A DNA stretch of 35,516 nucleotides from Candidatus Omnitrophota bacterium. Lineage in GTDB: Bacteria; Hinthialibacterota; Hinthialibacteria; OLB16. Position numbers and translations under genes: made by a program. The notes beneath the pieces were generated by a model that made no database searches, was not told where the DNA came from, and saw only the letters and a program-made list of their open reading frames with translations. Shown piece after piece: positions 18,862-27,240 of this stretch (position 1 is its first letter; every line of letters begins with the position of its first letter). The DNA lies in NCBI GenBank assembly GCA_029261095.1, contig JAJDBZ010000294.1:1-35516 (forward strand), read 5' to 3'.

Positions 18862-19605
18862 ATGTCTAGGCCGTCATTCACATCTCACATGCTTGTCATT
18901 CTCTTGGCATTCACGATTTCCGGGACCGTCCATGCGGTGGATCATTCCATCTGGGACTCAATCTTGAAAGATTCGGTCAAGAATGGGGTTGTGGATTATG
19001 GAAAAATCAAGGAGCGCTATTCGGAATTACAGAAATACCTTCAATCATTGGAGACAATTTCCCTCGATACGCTGGAACCCAATGAAAAGATGGCCCTATT
19101 CATTAACGCCTATAACGCGCAATGTATCCGGGGTGTCCTTGATCGAGGTGATATCGAATCGGTCCGCGATGTTACTTTCTTCTTTAAGCGAACCCAGTTT
19201 GTCCTGGGAGGTAAAGATTTGAGTCTCGACTCCTTAGAACACACCGAACTCCGGCCTATGGGAGATCCACGGATCCACTTCGCGATCGTTTGTTCGAGCA
19301 AGAGTTGTCCACCCCTACGGGGCGAAGCTTATCAGGCGGAAAGTTTGGACGAGACTCTAGATGATCAAGCATCGATATTTCTGAATAGCGAAGAGATGAA
19401 CCGTCTTGATCGAGAAAAGAAGACCTTTTACTTGAGCAAGATCTTTAAATGGTTTGCGGAGGATTTCACCAAAGACCATGAAAGTGTCCTTGATTTCTCA
19501 AAGGGTTACCTCCCGGAGGATTCAAATGATTTCTTGGATCGCCATTCAGGTAAAATCCGAGTTGAGTTTCTCCCATACGATTGGAGCCTGAACGGGCACT
19601 ATTGA
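18862..19605 (+). CDS. Secreted DUF547 family protein
   Basis: Signal peptide (SHMLVILLAFTISGTVHA), then VDYGKIKERYSELQKYLQSLE...LFINAYNAQCIRGVLD...DPRIHFAIVCSSKSCPPLRGEAYQAESLDETLDDQASIFLN. Confidence 0.88.
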   Translation: MSRPSFTSHMLVILLAFTISGTVHAVDHSIWDSILKDSVKNGVVDYGKIKERYSELQKYLQSLETISLDTLEPNEKMALFINAYNAQCIRGVLDRGDIESVRDVTFFFKRTQFVLGGKDLSLDSLEHTELRPMGDPRIHFAIVCSSKSCPPLRGEAYQAESLDETLDDQASIFLNSEEMNRLDREKKTFYLSKIFKWFAEDFTKDHESVLDFSKGYLPEDSNDFLDRHSGKIRVEFLPYDWSLNGHY

Positions 19606-19682
19606 ATCTGCACCTCCAACATTGCCAGGGGCGGAACGGCACTATAACATCCACCCAAATTGAACTTAGGGGGAAAGATTAG

Positions 19683-20867
19683 ATGTGTCGTTGGTCATTG
19701 GTTCGTATATTTCTGATTGTCGCAATTACTGGGTGTCACCTTCAGGCACATGCCCAGATTGACCCTTCCTTGGTTCCTGTCGAAATCGATCAGGAACCTG
19801 GTTCGGAATACGCCAATGACAAGAGAATATTCCAGGGAATTCCCGGAATCGAACGGGCAAGGAACGGTCGACTTTGGGCGACTTGGTATGGAGGGGGAGA
19901 AGGAGAGGGTCCCGACAATTATGTCATGTTGGTCACAAGCGGTGACGACGGAAAAACATGGACCGACCTCCAACTCGTGATCGATCCGCCGGGGGATGTC
20001 AGGGCCTACGATCCCGCGCTTTGGATGGATCCGACAGGCAAGTTGTGGCTCTTTTGGGCTCAATCCCACGGATTGTGGGATGGTCGTGCGGGAGTGTGGA
20101 CGATGACTACGGACCATCCGGAATCGTCCAATCCACAATGGTCGCCCCCTCGCAGGCTGGCGAATGGAATCATGATGAACAAACCGACCGTTCTGACAAA
20201 TGGAGATTGGTTGTTACCCGCCGCGATTTGGGATTTCCCCCCTAAGCGTACGGATAAGACTTACCAACGCCCCCTGGAAACCGAAAATGGATCGAATGTC
20301 ATTGTTTCTCGAGACGAAGGTAAGACTTGGAATTTCTTGGGGCGATCCCGGGTTCCAGAACGTTCGTGCGATGAACATTTGATCGTTGAAAAGAAGGACG
20401 AGAGTCTTTGGAAGTTGGTAAGGACAAAATATGGTGTCGGTGAAACGTTCTCTACCGACGGAGGAAGCACTTGGACCGAAGGAAGAAAGTCGGAAACGAT
20501 CTCCCATATCCCTCATGCCCGTTTTTTTATCAGGCGCCTCAATTCAGGAAAACTTCTTCTTGTTAAACACGACCCACCGGATGGCAAATCGCGATCTCAT
20601 CTGAAGGCATTCCTATCGGAGGACGATGGAGAGACCTGGGGAGGAGGGCTCATGATCGATGACCGGAAGGGGGTATCCTACCCAGACGGAATCGAAGATG
20701 AGACGGGCGTCATCTATCTGATTTACGACTTCGACCGTAAGGGAGAAAAAACGATCAACATGGCCAATTTTACTGAAGAGGATATCTTGGCGGGGAAACC
20801 GGTCTCTGAATCTTTCCAGACAAGGGTTGTGATCAACCAAGCCACAGGGAGTTCTGAAGCCCCTTAA
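19683..20867 (+). CDS. Secreted sialidase-family (BNR/Asp-box) protein
   Basis: N-terminal signal with possible lipobox (VAITGC), GNGRLWATWYGGG-like segment and Asp boxes TSGDDGKTWTDL, VSRDEGKTWNFL, TDGGSTWTEG, LSEDDGETWGGG. Confidence 0.87.
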   Translation: MCRWSLVRIFLIVAITGCHLQAHAQIDPSLVPVEIDQEPGSEYANDKRIFQGIPGIERARNGRLWATWYGGGEGEGPDNYVMLVTSGDDGKTWTDLQLVIDPPGDVRAYDPALWMDPTGKLWLFWAQSHGLWDGRAGVWTMTTDHPESSNPQWSPPRRLANGIMMNKPTVLTNGDWLLPAAIWDFPPKRTDKTYQRPLETENGSNVIVSRDEGKTWNFLGRSRVPERSCDEHLIVEKKDESLWKLVRTKYGVGETFSTDGGSTWTEGRKSETISHIPHARFFIRRLNSGKLLLVKHDPPDGKSRSHLKAFLSEDDGETWGGGLMIDDRKGVSYPDGIEDETGVIYLIYDFDRKGEKTINMANFTEEDILAGKPVSESFQTRVVINQATGSSEAP

Positions 20868-20881
20868 ACATCGGGGGCCCC

Positions 20882-22252
20882 TTATCGGAGGTCATCCCCC
20901 AGACCTTGTTCATCGATTCCATTCTCACCGATGCTGTATAGGTTGACCAATGGTTTTTGCTCGTATTGGATAACACCGTATTCGAAGGGGTTGCCCCACG
21001 GGTCGGTTTCAGGGATCTCTTCTTTCAGGTAGGGACCCTGCCAACCCTCAATTTCTCCCGAGGCGCTCCTCAATACCGCCAATCCTTCGGCCGAGGAGGG
21101 GAGACGTCCGGTATCCACAAAGAATTTCTCTAGCGCCTGACGGTAAGAACCAAAAAGAGGCGCCAGACCTGTGACACGCACCGGTTGGAGATCCTGAAAG
21201 ACGAATCGATCCGAGGCGACGCCCATTAGCGGGCGCACGGGCCTTCCCTGAAGGCGGTCATGACTGGTCAAGGTGAACTCTACGGGGAGGTCGATTTCGA
21301 CTGGTTTCCATGTGGTGAACTCGAACCATTCAATGGGATCGCTAACCTGTGTAACTTCCGGTTTCAGAGCCCGACTCCCATCCAGCATCAACTTACCGAT
21401 TCTCGCTTGAGTTCTCCTCGGTAGAGTCACAGGATCCGAACCGGCGTTTGAACGGTTTATTTCCCAATTGGGGCCATCGTAATTGGTGACTGTCAAATCC
21501 CCGTTAGAACTCTTCCGAATCCGTTTCAATCCGTAGGGAAAATCCATCCGGAGGCCGCCGATGGTCAAAAAAATCTTCTCGTCTTCATCCACCGATTGCT
21601 CTTTCTCGATCCATACATTGCCCCGACCTACTTCGATCTGGAATGCAATCTCTTTTTCATTTTCACCGAATTCGATCTCGATAATCTTAAGGAGTGCTCC
21701 TTGTTCCATCGCGACGCTAAACGCGGAAGCCACCCTGAACTGAACACGTGCGTTCGAAGGAGTTCGGATTTCCTCACCGGGTCTAACTACGGTGCCTGTT
21801 TGGAGGATCTCCGAATTGTCTTCACCAATAGTGTTCTTTCCTGGTTCACCCAATACCCAACCGACCTTGGCGGTCAACCGGGATTTTTCCCGTTCCAACC
21901 GTTCGGCCGATCTTTTCATCTCGTAGTCGTCGATCATTTCGAGGAGCCTTCCCCTCCCGCCGTGGCGTAGGGGGTCATTTAAAACAAGTCCATCCATTTT
22001 GATGGTTTCGATTTGGCCGGTGTCTTCGATCGATACGGTTTGTCCATTTTCAAGGACAATTTCGTAGCGATTGGGATCATCTATCAGTGTCTTTTGACCC
22101 TCAACTATCTGGCCCTGGAAAACAGTTCCTGAATTGTAAATGATCATATCCATTGGAACCGTGGCCTTGTTCTCTGGGGTCGCGTCTTCCTGGCAAAAAA
22201 CCGGGAATGCGAAAGAGCAAACCATGATAAGAGGGAGAACTTTCCGAGTCAT
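20882..22252 (-). CDS. Secreted protein with FecR-like central region and C-terminal T2SSG (GspG pseudopilin) domain
   Basis: Signal peptide MTRKVLPLIMVCSFAFPVFC; 'TGTVVRPGEEIRTPSNARVQFRVASAFSVAMEQGALLKI...' FecR-like; C-terminus 'ALEKFFVDTGRLPSSAEGLAVLRSASGEIEGWQGPYLKEEIPETDPWGNPFEYG...NLYSIGENGIDEQGLGDDLR' matches the GspG C-terminal pattern. Confidence 0.8.
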   Translation of the reverse strand: MTRKVLPLIMVCSFAFPVFCQEDATPENKATVPMDMIIYNSGTVFQGQIVEGQKTLIDDPNRYEIVLENGQTVSIEDTGQIETIKMDGLVLNDPLRHGGRGRLLEMIDDYEMKRSAERLEREKSRLTAKVGWVLGEPGKNTIGEDNSEILQTGTVVRPGEEIRTPSNARVQFRVASAFSVAMEQGALLKIIEIEFGENEKEIAFQIEVGRGNVWIEKEQSVDEDEKIFLTIGGLRMDFPYGLKRIRKSSNGDLTVTNYDGPNWEINRSNAGSDPVTLPRRTQARIGKLMLDGSRALKPEVTQVSDPIEWFEFTTWKPVEIDLPVEFTLTSHDRLQGRPVRPLMGVASDRFVFQDLQPVRVTGLAPLFGSYRQALEKFFVDTGRLPSSAEGLAVLRSASGEIEGWQGPYLKEEIPETDPWGNPFEYGVIQYEQKPLVNLYSIGENGIDEQGLGDDLR

Positions 22253-22290
22253 GAAAAAATTTTAGGATGTTCTCCTTGGTAGGGCAAGCG

Positions 22291-22314
22291 GTCACAGAAA
22301 AAAAAATCTGTGAC
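22291..22314. promoter_or_regulatory. Perfect inverted repeat between divergent genes (possible operator)
   Basis: GTCACAGA-AAAAAAAA-TCTGTGAC, 8-bp perfect arms in the 174-bp gap between the divergent starts at 22252 and 22427. Confidence 0.35.
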
Positions 22315-22426
22315 AAAGACTTTAACAGTCTCGGAGGACGCCTATTTCTGCAGCTGGACGATCTTTTCAATGAAGACGGAGGCACCTGCCCTTCACCCTT
22401 AGGAATGGATCATTTACAATCCGGCC

Positions 22427-23392
22427 ATGAACTCGTCTCTGACAGACTCATTTTCTTTCGAAGATTCGGAGGAAACCCCTGGCAAAAACGTCGTTCGATT
22501 GATGGAAGAGATTTCCCAGATTAACCTGAAAATGACTCAGGCCGAAGATTTGAGTCGTGAAGATCTTCTAGAGTTAGTGAACCAAGCCACGACTCTCATG
22601 ATTCGCCAGGATCATTACATTCAAGAACTGTCCTCCCATTATCAGGAAACGCTCAACAAATTGAACTTAGAGATGTCTCAGGTCCGGGATGTCCAGGAAA
22701 GTCTGTTGCCCGACAAAGCACCGCAATTGGAGGGAGTGGATTTCGCTTCCGAGTATCTTCCAAGTGGGCACGCTAGCGGGGATTATTACGATTTTTTGAG
22801 GCCAACAGAGGACCTATTGGGATGCTTCATAGCCGATGTCTCCGGACATGGCGCCCCATCGGCGGTCGTAATGGCGATTACCCGTGTCCTTGTCCATGAG
22901 CACCTCGAGCATATGAAGTCAGCTGGAGAGGCGCTCTCAAAGATCAATGACCTGATGCATCAATTCGTTCCGGGAAGCCTGTATGTAACAGGAGTTTATC
23001 TTTTATATAATCACCGAACCCACGAGTTTCAGTATTCGACAGCTGGGCACCCAGCACCCATCATCTGGAAAGAGAAAGACCAGAAAGCATCCCCGTTAGA
23101 GATTAAGCCTAGGTTCCCTCTAAAATTCCTGCCCGATGTCGAGTATGAAACATTGGAATCCCAACTGGATTTGGGAGATATTCTAGTATTCTACACCGAC
23201 GGAATCACCGAGCTGACCAATGACGCCGGAGAAATGGTCCAACAGACCGGCCTTTTGGAATGGGTGACCCAATCGCCGAAAGATACATCCGCGGGGTTTT
23301 TGTGGGGTCTTCTCGACGAGGCCTCTCGTTACACGGGGGGGGTCCCACCCGAAGACGATTTTACCATCGTGGTCCTGAAGCGAACCGATTGA
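22427..23392 (+). CDS. SpoIIE/RsbU-type PP2C serine phosphatase
   Basis: N-terminal coiled coil, then MSQVRDVQESLLPDKAPQLEGVDFASEYLPSGHASGDYYDFL...GCFIADVSGHGAPSAVVMAITRVL...DILVFYTDGITEL...DDFTIVVLKR. Confidence 0.93.
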   Translation: MNSSLTDSFSFEDSEETPGKNVVRLMEEISQINLKMTQAEDLSREDLLELVNQATTLMIRQDHYIQELSSHYQETLNKLNLEMSQVRDVQESLLPDKAPQLEGVDFASEYLPSGHASGDYYDFLRPTEDLLGCFIADVSGHGAPSAVVMAITRVLVHEHLEHMKSAGEALSKINDLMHQFVPGSLYVTGVYLLYNHRTHEFQYSTAGHPAPIIWKEKDQKASPLEIKPRFPLKFLPDVEYETLESQLDLGDILVFYTDGITELTNDAGEMVQQTGLLEWVTQSPKDTSAGFLWGLLDEASRYTGGVPPEDDFTIVVLKRTD

Positions 23393-23430
23393 ATGCGATG
23401 ACCCTATTGAATCGAATGGAGAGATGAACC

Positions 23431-24093
23431 ATGAAAAGTTTGATCCCTTTGCTTTTAGTCTTTGGATTGCTTGGATCGATGAGCGTTGCGGAAAACCCGA
23501 ACCCGAATTGGGGAGTGGTCTACGAAGAGGATTTTTCGGGAGGAAAATCGAATGATTGGGTTTTCGCCGATCCAGAGGCATGGAAGGTGGAGACCAAAGA
23601 CAATGAATCCTTTCTGTCCAGTTTCCAAGACAGCAATTACAAACCGGAGGTCCGATCTCCTGAAAACATCTCCTGGCTAAAAGACCTTGAGGTGGGGAGC
23701 TTCGTTCTCGATGCGACTGTCCGTTCAACACAAGCCGAGTATGGTCACCGCGATGTTTGTTTCCTATTCAATCGGGTGGATGCCTCTCATTTCTATTATG
23801 TGCATATCGCAACCAAGGCGGACGCCCGCGCGAATTCGGTATTTCTGGTGAATGGGGAACCAAGAGTTTCGATTTGCGACGATCGAACGGATGGAACCAA
23901 ATGGACCGAGGACTGGCATCACGTTCGGATTATCCGTAATGTGGATTCCGGAGAAATTCGAGTCTTCTTCGATGACATGGACGAAGCCATCATGAAAACA
24001 TCGGACAAGACATTTCTTAAGGGATCCATCGGTTTTGGAGCGTTCGACGACACTGCCGATCTGGATAAATTAACGATTCGGGCTCCACAGTAG
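23431..24093 (+). CDS. Secreted DUF1080-like/concanavalin-fold protein
   Basis: Signal peptide MKSLIPLLLVFGLLGSMSVA; VVYEEDFSGGKSNDWVFADPEAWKVE...FLFNRVDASHFYYVHIATKADARANSVFLVN...WHHVRIIRNVDSGEIRVFFDDMDEAIMKTSDKTFLKGSIGFGAFDDTADLDKLTIR. Confidence 0.75.
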   Translation: MKSLIPLLLVFGLLGSMSVAENPNPNWGVVYEEDFSGGKSNDWVFADPEAWKVETKDNESFLSSFQDSNYKPEVRSPENISWLKDLEVGSFVLDATVRSTQAEYGHRDVCFLFNRVDASHFYYVHIATKADARANSVFLVNGEPRVSICDDRTDGTKWTEDWHHVRIIRNVDSGEIRVFFDDMDEAIMKTSDKTFLKGSIGFGAFDDTADLDKLTIRAPQ

Positions 24094-24130
24094 ACCCTCC
24101 AACCTAAGGGAGGTCGCCCTTACACCTGGT

Positions 24131-26293
24131 TTACGCGATCGGTTTTCTCAAGAAATCGAGGATTTCCTCCCGGTCGTGAACCGCTTGAGGGACTGGAAGA
24201 GAATCCAGAAAGACGGACCCGTAGGGTTTGGTCCGGACGCGTGAATCGAGAATGGCCACAACGCCTCGGTCTCTGTGGCTCCGAATGAGGCGTCCGAGAC
24301 CCTGCCGAAACTGCATGACGGCGTGGGGAATTTGAATCTCATAGAACGGGTTCCCTCCCCTCGCGCGGGATCGAGCGATACGCGCTTCAAGGACTGGGTC
24401 ATCGGGCACTTGGAAGGGAAGTCGGGTGATGACCACCATCTCCAAGGCTTTTCCGGGAACATCGACCCCCTGCCAAAACGTCGCAGCCCCAAACAGCAGC
24501 GCTCGCGACGATCCTTTGAACACTTCCAAGATTTTTTCTCGAGAGGCATCTCCTTGGCGCAGCACAAGTAAAGGATCCTCGGATGAACGTTTTCTCGTTG
24601 TCATGGAAGGTGTCCAGGGCTCGGAATCCGACGTTTCGATAAATCGATCGTAGAGGGCATCCAAGATCTTAAAGCTGGTACATAGGACAAAGACTCCACC
24701 TTGTGCACCCGCGGCAAGTGGCTCGATCTCGGCGATAAGATCCGAGATGTAGGCATCGTATTGGGCCGGTTCGGCGAGATGGTCAGGCGCATAGACTCGA
24801 AGGTTCTTCTCATAATCAAAGGGAGAAGGTAGCGAAAGGCTGGAGCCCCGTCCCTCATCAACCCCCAGGCGCGTTCGGATGAAGGAAAAATCCCCGCCAG
24901 TCGAGAGAGTAGCGGACACCAGGACCGTTGTCTCGAAGAAGGGGTAGAGTCGTTCGGCGAGGACTTCGCCCGGTTCGATGGGAGTAGCGTTGAAAGCGGC
25001 GGTCCCTTTGGCCTCGGTTGGGGATTTGGATCTGGGCAAGATTTCTTCCGCCCAGAGGAGCCAGGGGGAGGAGGGGGCCATCCCGAGGATTTCCTTGGCT
25101 TCATTAAGGATTCGTTCCAGGCGCTTGATATACCCCTCGCATTCGATCCTTTTTTCATCGACAAGGATTTTTCGGCTTGCCAGTTTCAATGAAGCGACCA
25201 ACTCCGACAGGGGTTCCAAGAAATGATTCAATCCCAATTCGGCGGTCTCTTGGGATACCTGGGTCTTGGGTTTTCCATCGAGGACCGTTTCATGAAACCA
25301 GTGAATGGTCTCGTTGAATTTCTTTTCGACCGCGATGACTTGGTCGAGAAGGTTTTGTCTCTGTTCAAGCGAGAGATCATGAAGAGACCCCACAAGGCAT
25401 CCCTCCCCCTCGCGTCCTCGCAATCCCTCCCAGACTCTTCTCAAAGCACGATGGGAGAATTCGGCGCCTAGGCAATCCGATGCGATGCTATCGAGAGAAT
25501 GCGCTTCATCGAGAATCAGGTAGGAGCATTGCGGGAGGTATTCCCAGTCGGCTCGAAGGTTGGCGAAGAGGAGATGGTGGTTGCCGACCAAGACATCTGC
25601 GGTCTGAATGTGACGTCGGGCTCGTTGATGGAAACAGGTGCCGCCACGTCCGCAATCCTGTCCGGAACAAAGGTCCGGAATACGGCAAGATTGAAACCAG
25701 GTGGCGGGGGAGAGATGAAAATCGAGTTCCGACCGGAGGCCGTTCCTCGACCTGTCTTTCCATTCGAGGAGCGCTTCGACCTCTTTTCGGTTGTAAACAT
25801 CGGGTTTGGTTTGGGAGGCTGTATCCACCCCATCGAGGCGCCGTTCGCAGAGGTAATTTTCGGCCCCGAGACAGAGTGAGTAAGAAAAATCCACTGGGAG
25901 GTGCTTGCGAAGAAAGGGGAGTTCTTTTTCCATGAGTTGGTGTTGGAGAGTCTTCGTCCCAGTCGCGACAAACACTTTCTGGTTTTCTTTGACTGCGCGA
26001 AGGATGGTGGGGACGAGGTATGCCAGCGATTTCCCGACACCGGTCCCAGCCTCGAGCAGGAGGATCGATTTTTTCTCAATGGATTCGGCCACCGCTTGGG
26101 CCATATCCAGTTGTTGGGGGCGGAACTCATAGTGGGGGAGACACTTCGAAAGGGTCCCTCCATCGCAAAAGAATTCTTTGATGGCCCCTTGGACCTCCAG
26201 CGCGATCGTGTTGGGTTCTTGGGTGTCCAGCGCCAGGGTTCCTCCATTGAGTGAGATATCCATCGATTCAAGCAGAGGCACGGGCGAATACAA
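24131..26293 (-). CDS. dinG: DinG-family (XPD-like) ATP-dependent helicase
   Basis: RPQQLDMAQAVAESIEKKSILLLEAGTGVGKSLAYLVPTIL; LILDEAHSLDSIA; VLVSATLS; GAATFWQGVDVPGKALEMVVITRLPFQVPDDPVLEAR; QGLGRLIRSHRDRGVVAILDSR. Confidence 0.9.
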   Translation of the reverse strand: MYSPVPLLESMDISLNGGTLALDTQEPNTIALEVQGAIKEFFCDGGTLSKCLPHYEFRPQQLDMAQAVAESIEKKSILLLEAGTGVGKSLAYLVPTILRAVKENQKVFVATGTKTLQHQLMEKELPFLRKHLPVDFSYSLCLGAENYLCERRLDGVDTASQTKPDVYNRKEVEALLEWKDRSRNGLRSELDFHLSPATWFQSCRIPDLCSGQDCGRGGTCFHQRARRHIQTADVLVGNHHLLFANLRADWEYLPQCSYLILDEAHSLDSIASDCLGAEFSHRALRRVWEGLRGREGEGCLVGSLHDLSLEQRQNLLDQVIAVEKKFNETIHWFHETVLDGKPKTQVSQETAELGLNHFLEPLSELVASLKLASRKILVDEKRIECEGYIKRLERILNEAKEILGMAPSSPWLLWAEEILPRSKSPTEAKGTAAFNATPIEPGEVLAERLYPFFETTVLVSATLSTGGDFSFIRTRLGVDEGRGSSLSLPSPFDYEKNLRVYAPDHLAEPAQYDAYISDLIAEIEPLAAGAQGGVFVLCTSFKILDALYDRFIETSDSEPWTPSMTTRKRSSEDPLLVLRQGDASREKILEVFKGSSRALLFGAATFWQGVDVPGKALEMVVITRLPFQVPDDPVLEARIARSRARGGNPFYEIQIPHAVMQFRQGLGRLIRSHRDRGVVAILDSRVRTKPYGSVFLDSLPVPQAVHDREEILDFLRKPIA

Positions 26294-26430
26294 GGGATGC
26301 TGCGGTAGAACGGGTCTTCGTAGCCCTTGGGCTTTGTCTCCTACCCGAAGGTCCCGCCCATCGCGATCTTCCCTTCCCTATCGCTCCCTAACCTTCTACC
26401 TTTCCTTTCATATCTTCGGAATTTGAGGGT

Positions 26431-26614
26431 TTGTTCACGAGCGCGCCGGTTACGATCAAGGGTTTGGTGGAGCGTTTCGAGTCACAGGTCGAGGATTACA
26501 ATCGTGGGGCCTACAACGAGACCCAAGTCCGCTGATCGGGAGATCGATTCCATTGTTTATGAACTGTATGGGCTGACTGATGAAGAGATCGCGCTGGTGG
26601 AGAGGGCGGGGTGA
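26431..26614 (+). pseudogene. Internally deleted remnant of an Eco57I/PglX-like restriction-methyltransferase (N-terminal head joined to C-terminal tail)
   Basis: Frame from TTG 26431: (M)FTSAPVTIKGLVERFESQVEDYNRGAYNETQVR* (stop 26533-26535). The +1 frame continues at 26531: ADREIDSIVYELYGLTDEEIALVERAG* (stop 26612-26614). Both match the characteristic termini of type IIG/N6-adenine methylase-restriction proteins. Confidence 0.65.
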
Positions 26615-26635
26615 GGGGATGAGGCAATGATACCT

Positions 26636-27135
26636 GGTTCGAGATTCCTTTCTCGAACCCGCTTTCGCACGAATCCCTTGGTGCCATCGCTCGCCGTAAA
26701 ACTGGATGAGAAGATGAGGTTGGGCGATTCTATCCGCAGGAAGGGATTCCTGCGGAAGTTGCGCCGAGAAAGGATTCTCGGCGCAGGTGGGGAGGGCGTG
26801 AGCACCGATTCAATTTTTTTTGGTGTCCGACATGGCGGGGTACACATTCGCTAATCCGCCCTACTACACTCAATCGATCCGAGTCCGTTTCAACGGACGG
26901 CTCTTTGTGTTGCCACGGAATTGATTCCGCGGCGGGATGGATCGCACCCGATTGCTAATATAATTCATTCAAACTTTCACCTCCCGATAGATTCCTCCTG
27001 ACGTCGGAATGACACCTTATGGAATGTGCGGGAGGGTGGAGAGACGGCGGACAGGAGTCCGCGTGGGGTGGGAACGAAGCGGAGCAACGTTCCAACACCA
27101 TCGATCCGGAGGCTGATCGGGGGGAGTGGGCTCCC
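26636..27135. repeat. Cluster of intergenic palindromes/hairpins
   Basis: GGTTCGAGA/TCTCGAACC (26636-26659), GCACGAA/TTGGTGC (26667-26684), TCCGCAGGAA/TTCCTGCGGA (26733-26756), GCGCCGAGAA/TTCTCGGCGC (26761-26784), GTCCGTT/AACGGAC (26883-26898), GCCACGGAAT/ATTCCGCGGC (26912-26933), GCGGAC/GTCCGC (27047-27062), GGAACG/CGTTCC (27071-27093), GGGAG/CTCCC (27122-27135). Confidence 0.75.
26986..27015 (-). repeat. GTCATTCC...GGAATC-type dispersed intergenic repeat
   Basis: Reverse strand reads TGTCATTCCGACGTCAGGAGGAATCTATC, resembling the dispersed 'GTCATTCCGAGCGxAGCGAGGAATCT' repeat of many bacterial genomes. Confidence 0.5.
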
Positions 27136-27240
27136 GCGAACCCCATGGAAAGCGGGTTGCGATGTGAGGCTTGACCTCCCCGCGCGAGAGTGCTTTTTTA
27201 GAGGTTCAATTCCGAGGGGATTTGGGAGGGGAACCCTATC

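Noticed and set aside
22291-22314. CRP/FNR-type binding site
   Set aside because: Arms run TCACA...TGTGA, the reverse of the TGTGA-N6-TCACA CRP arrangement, with an N8 A-tract spacer.
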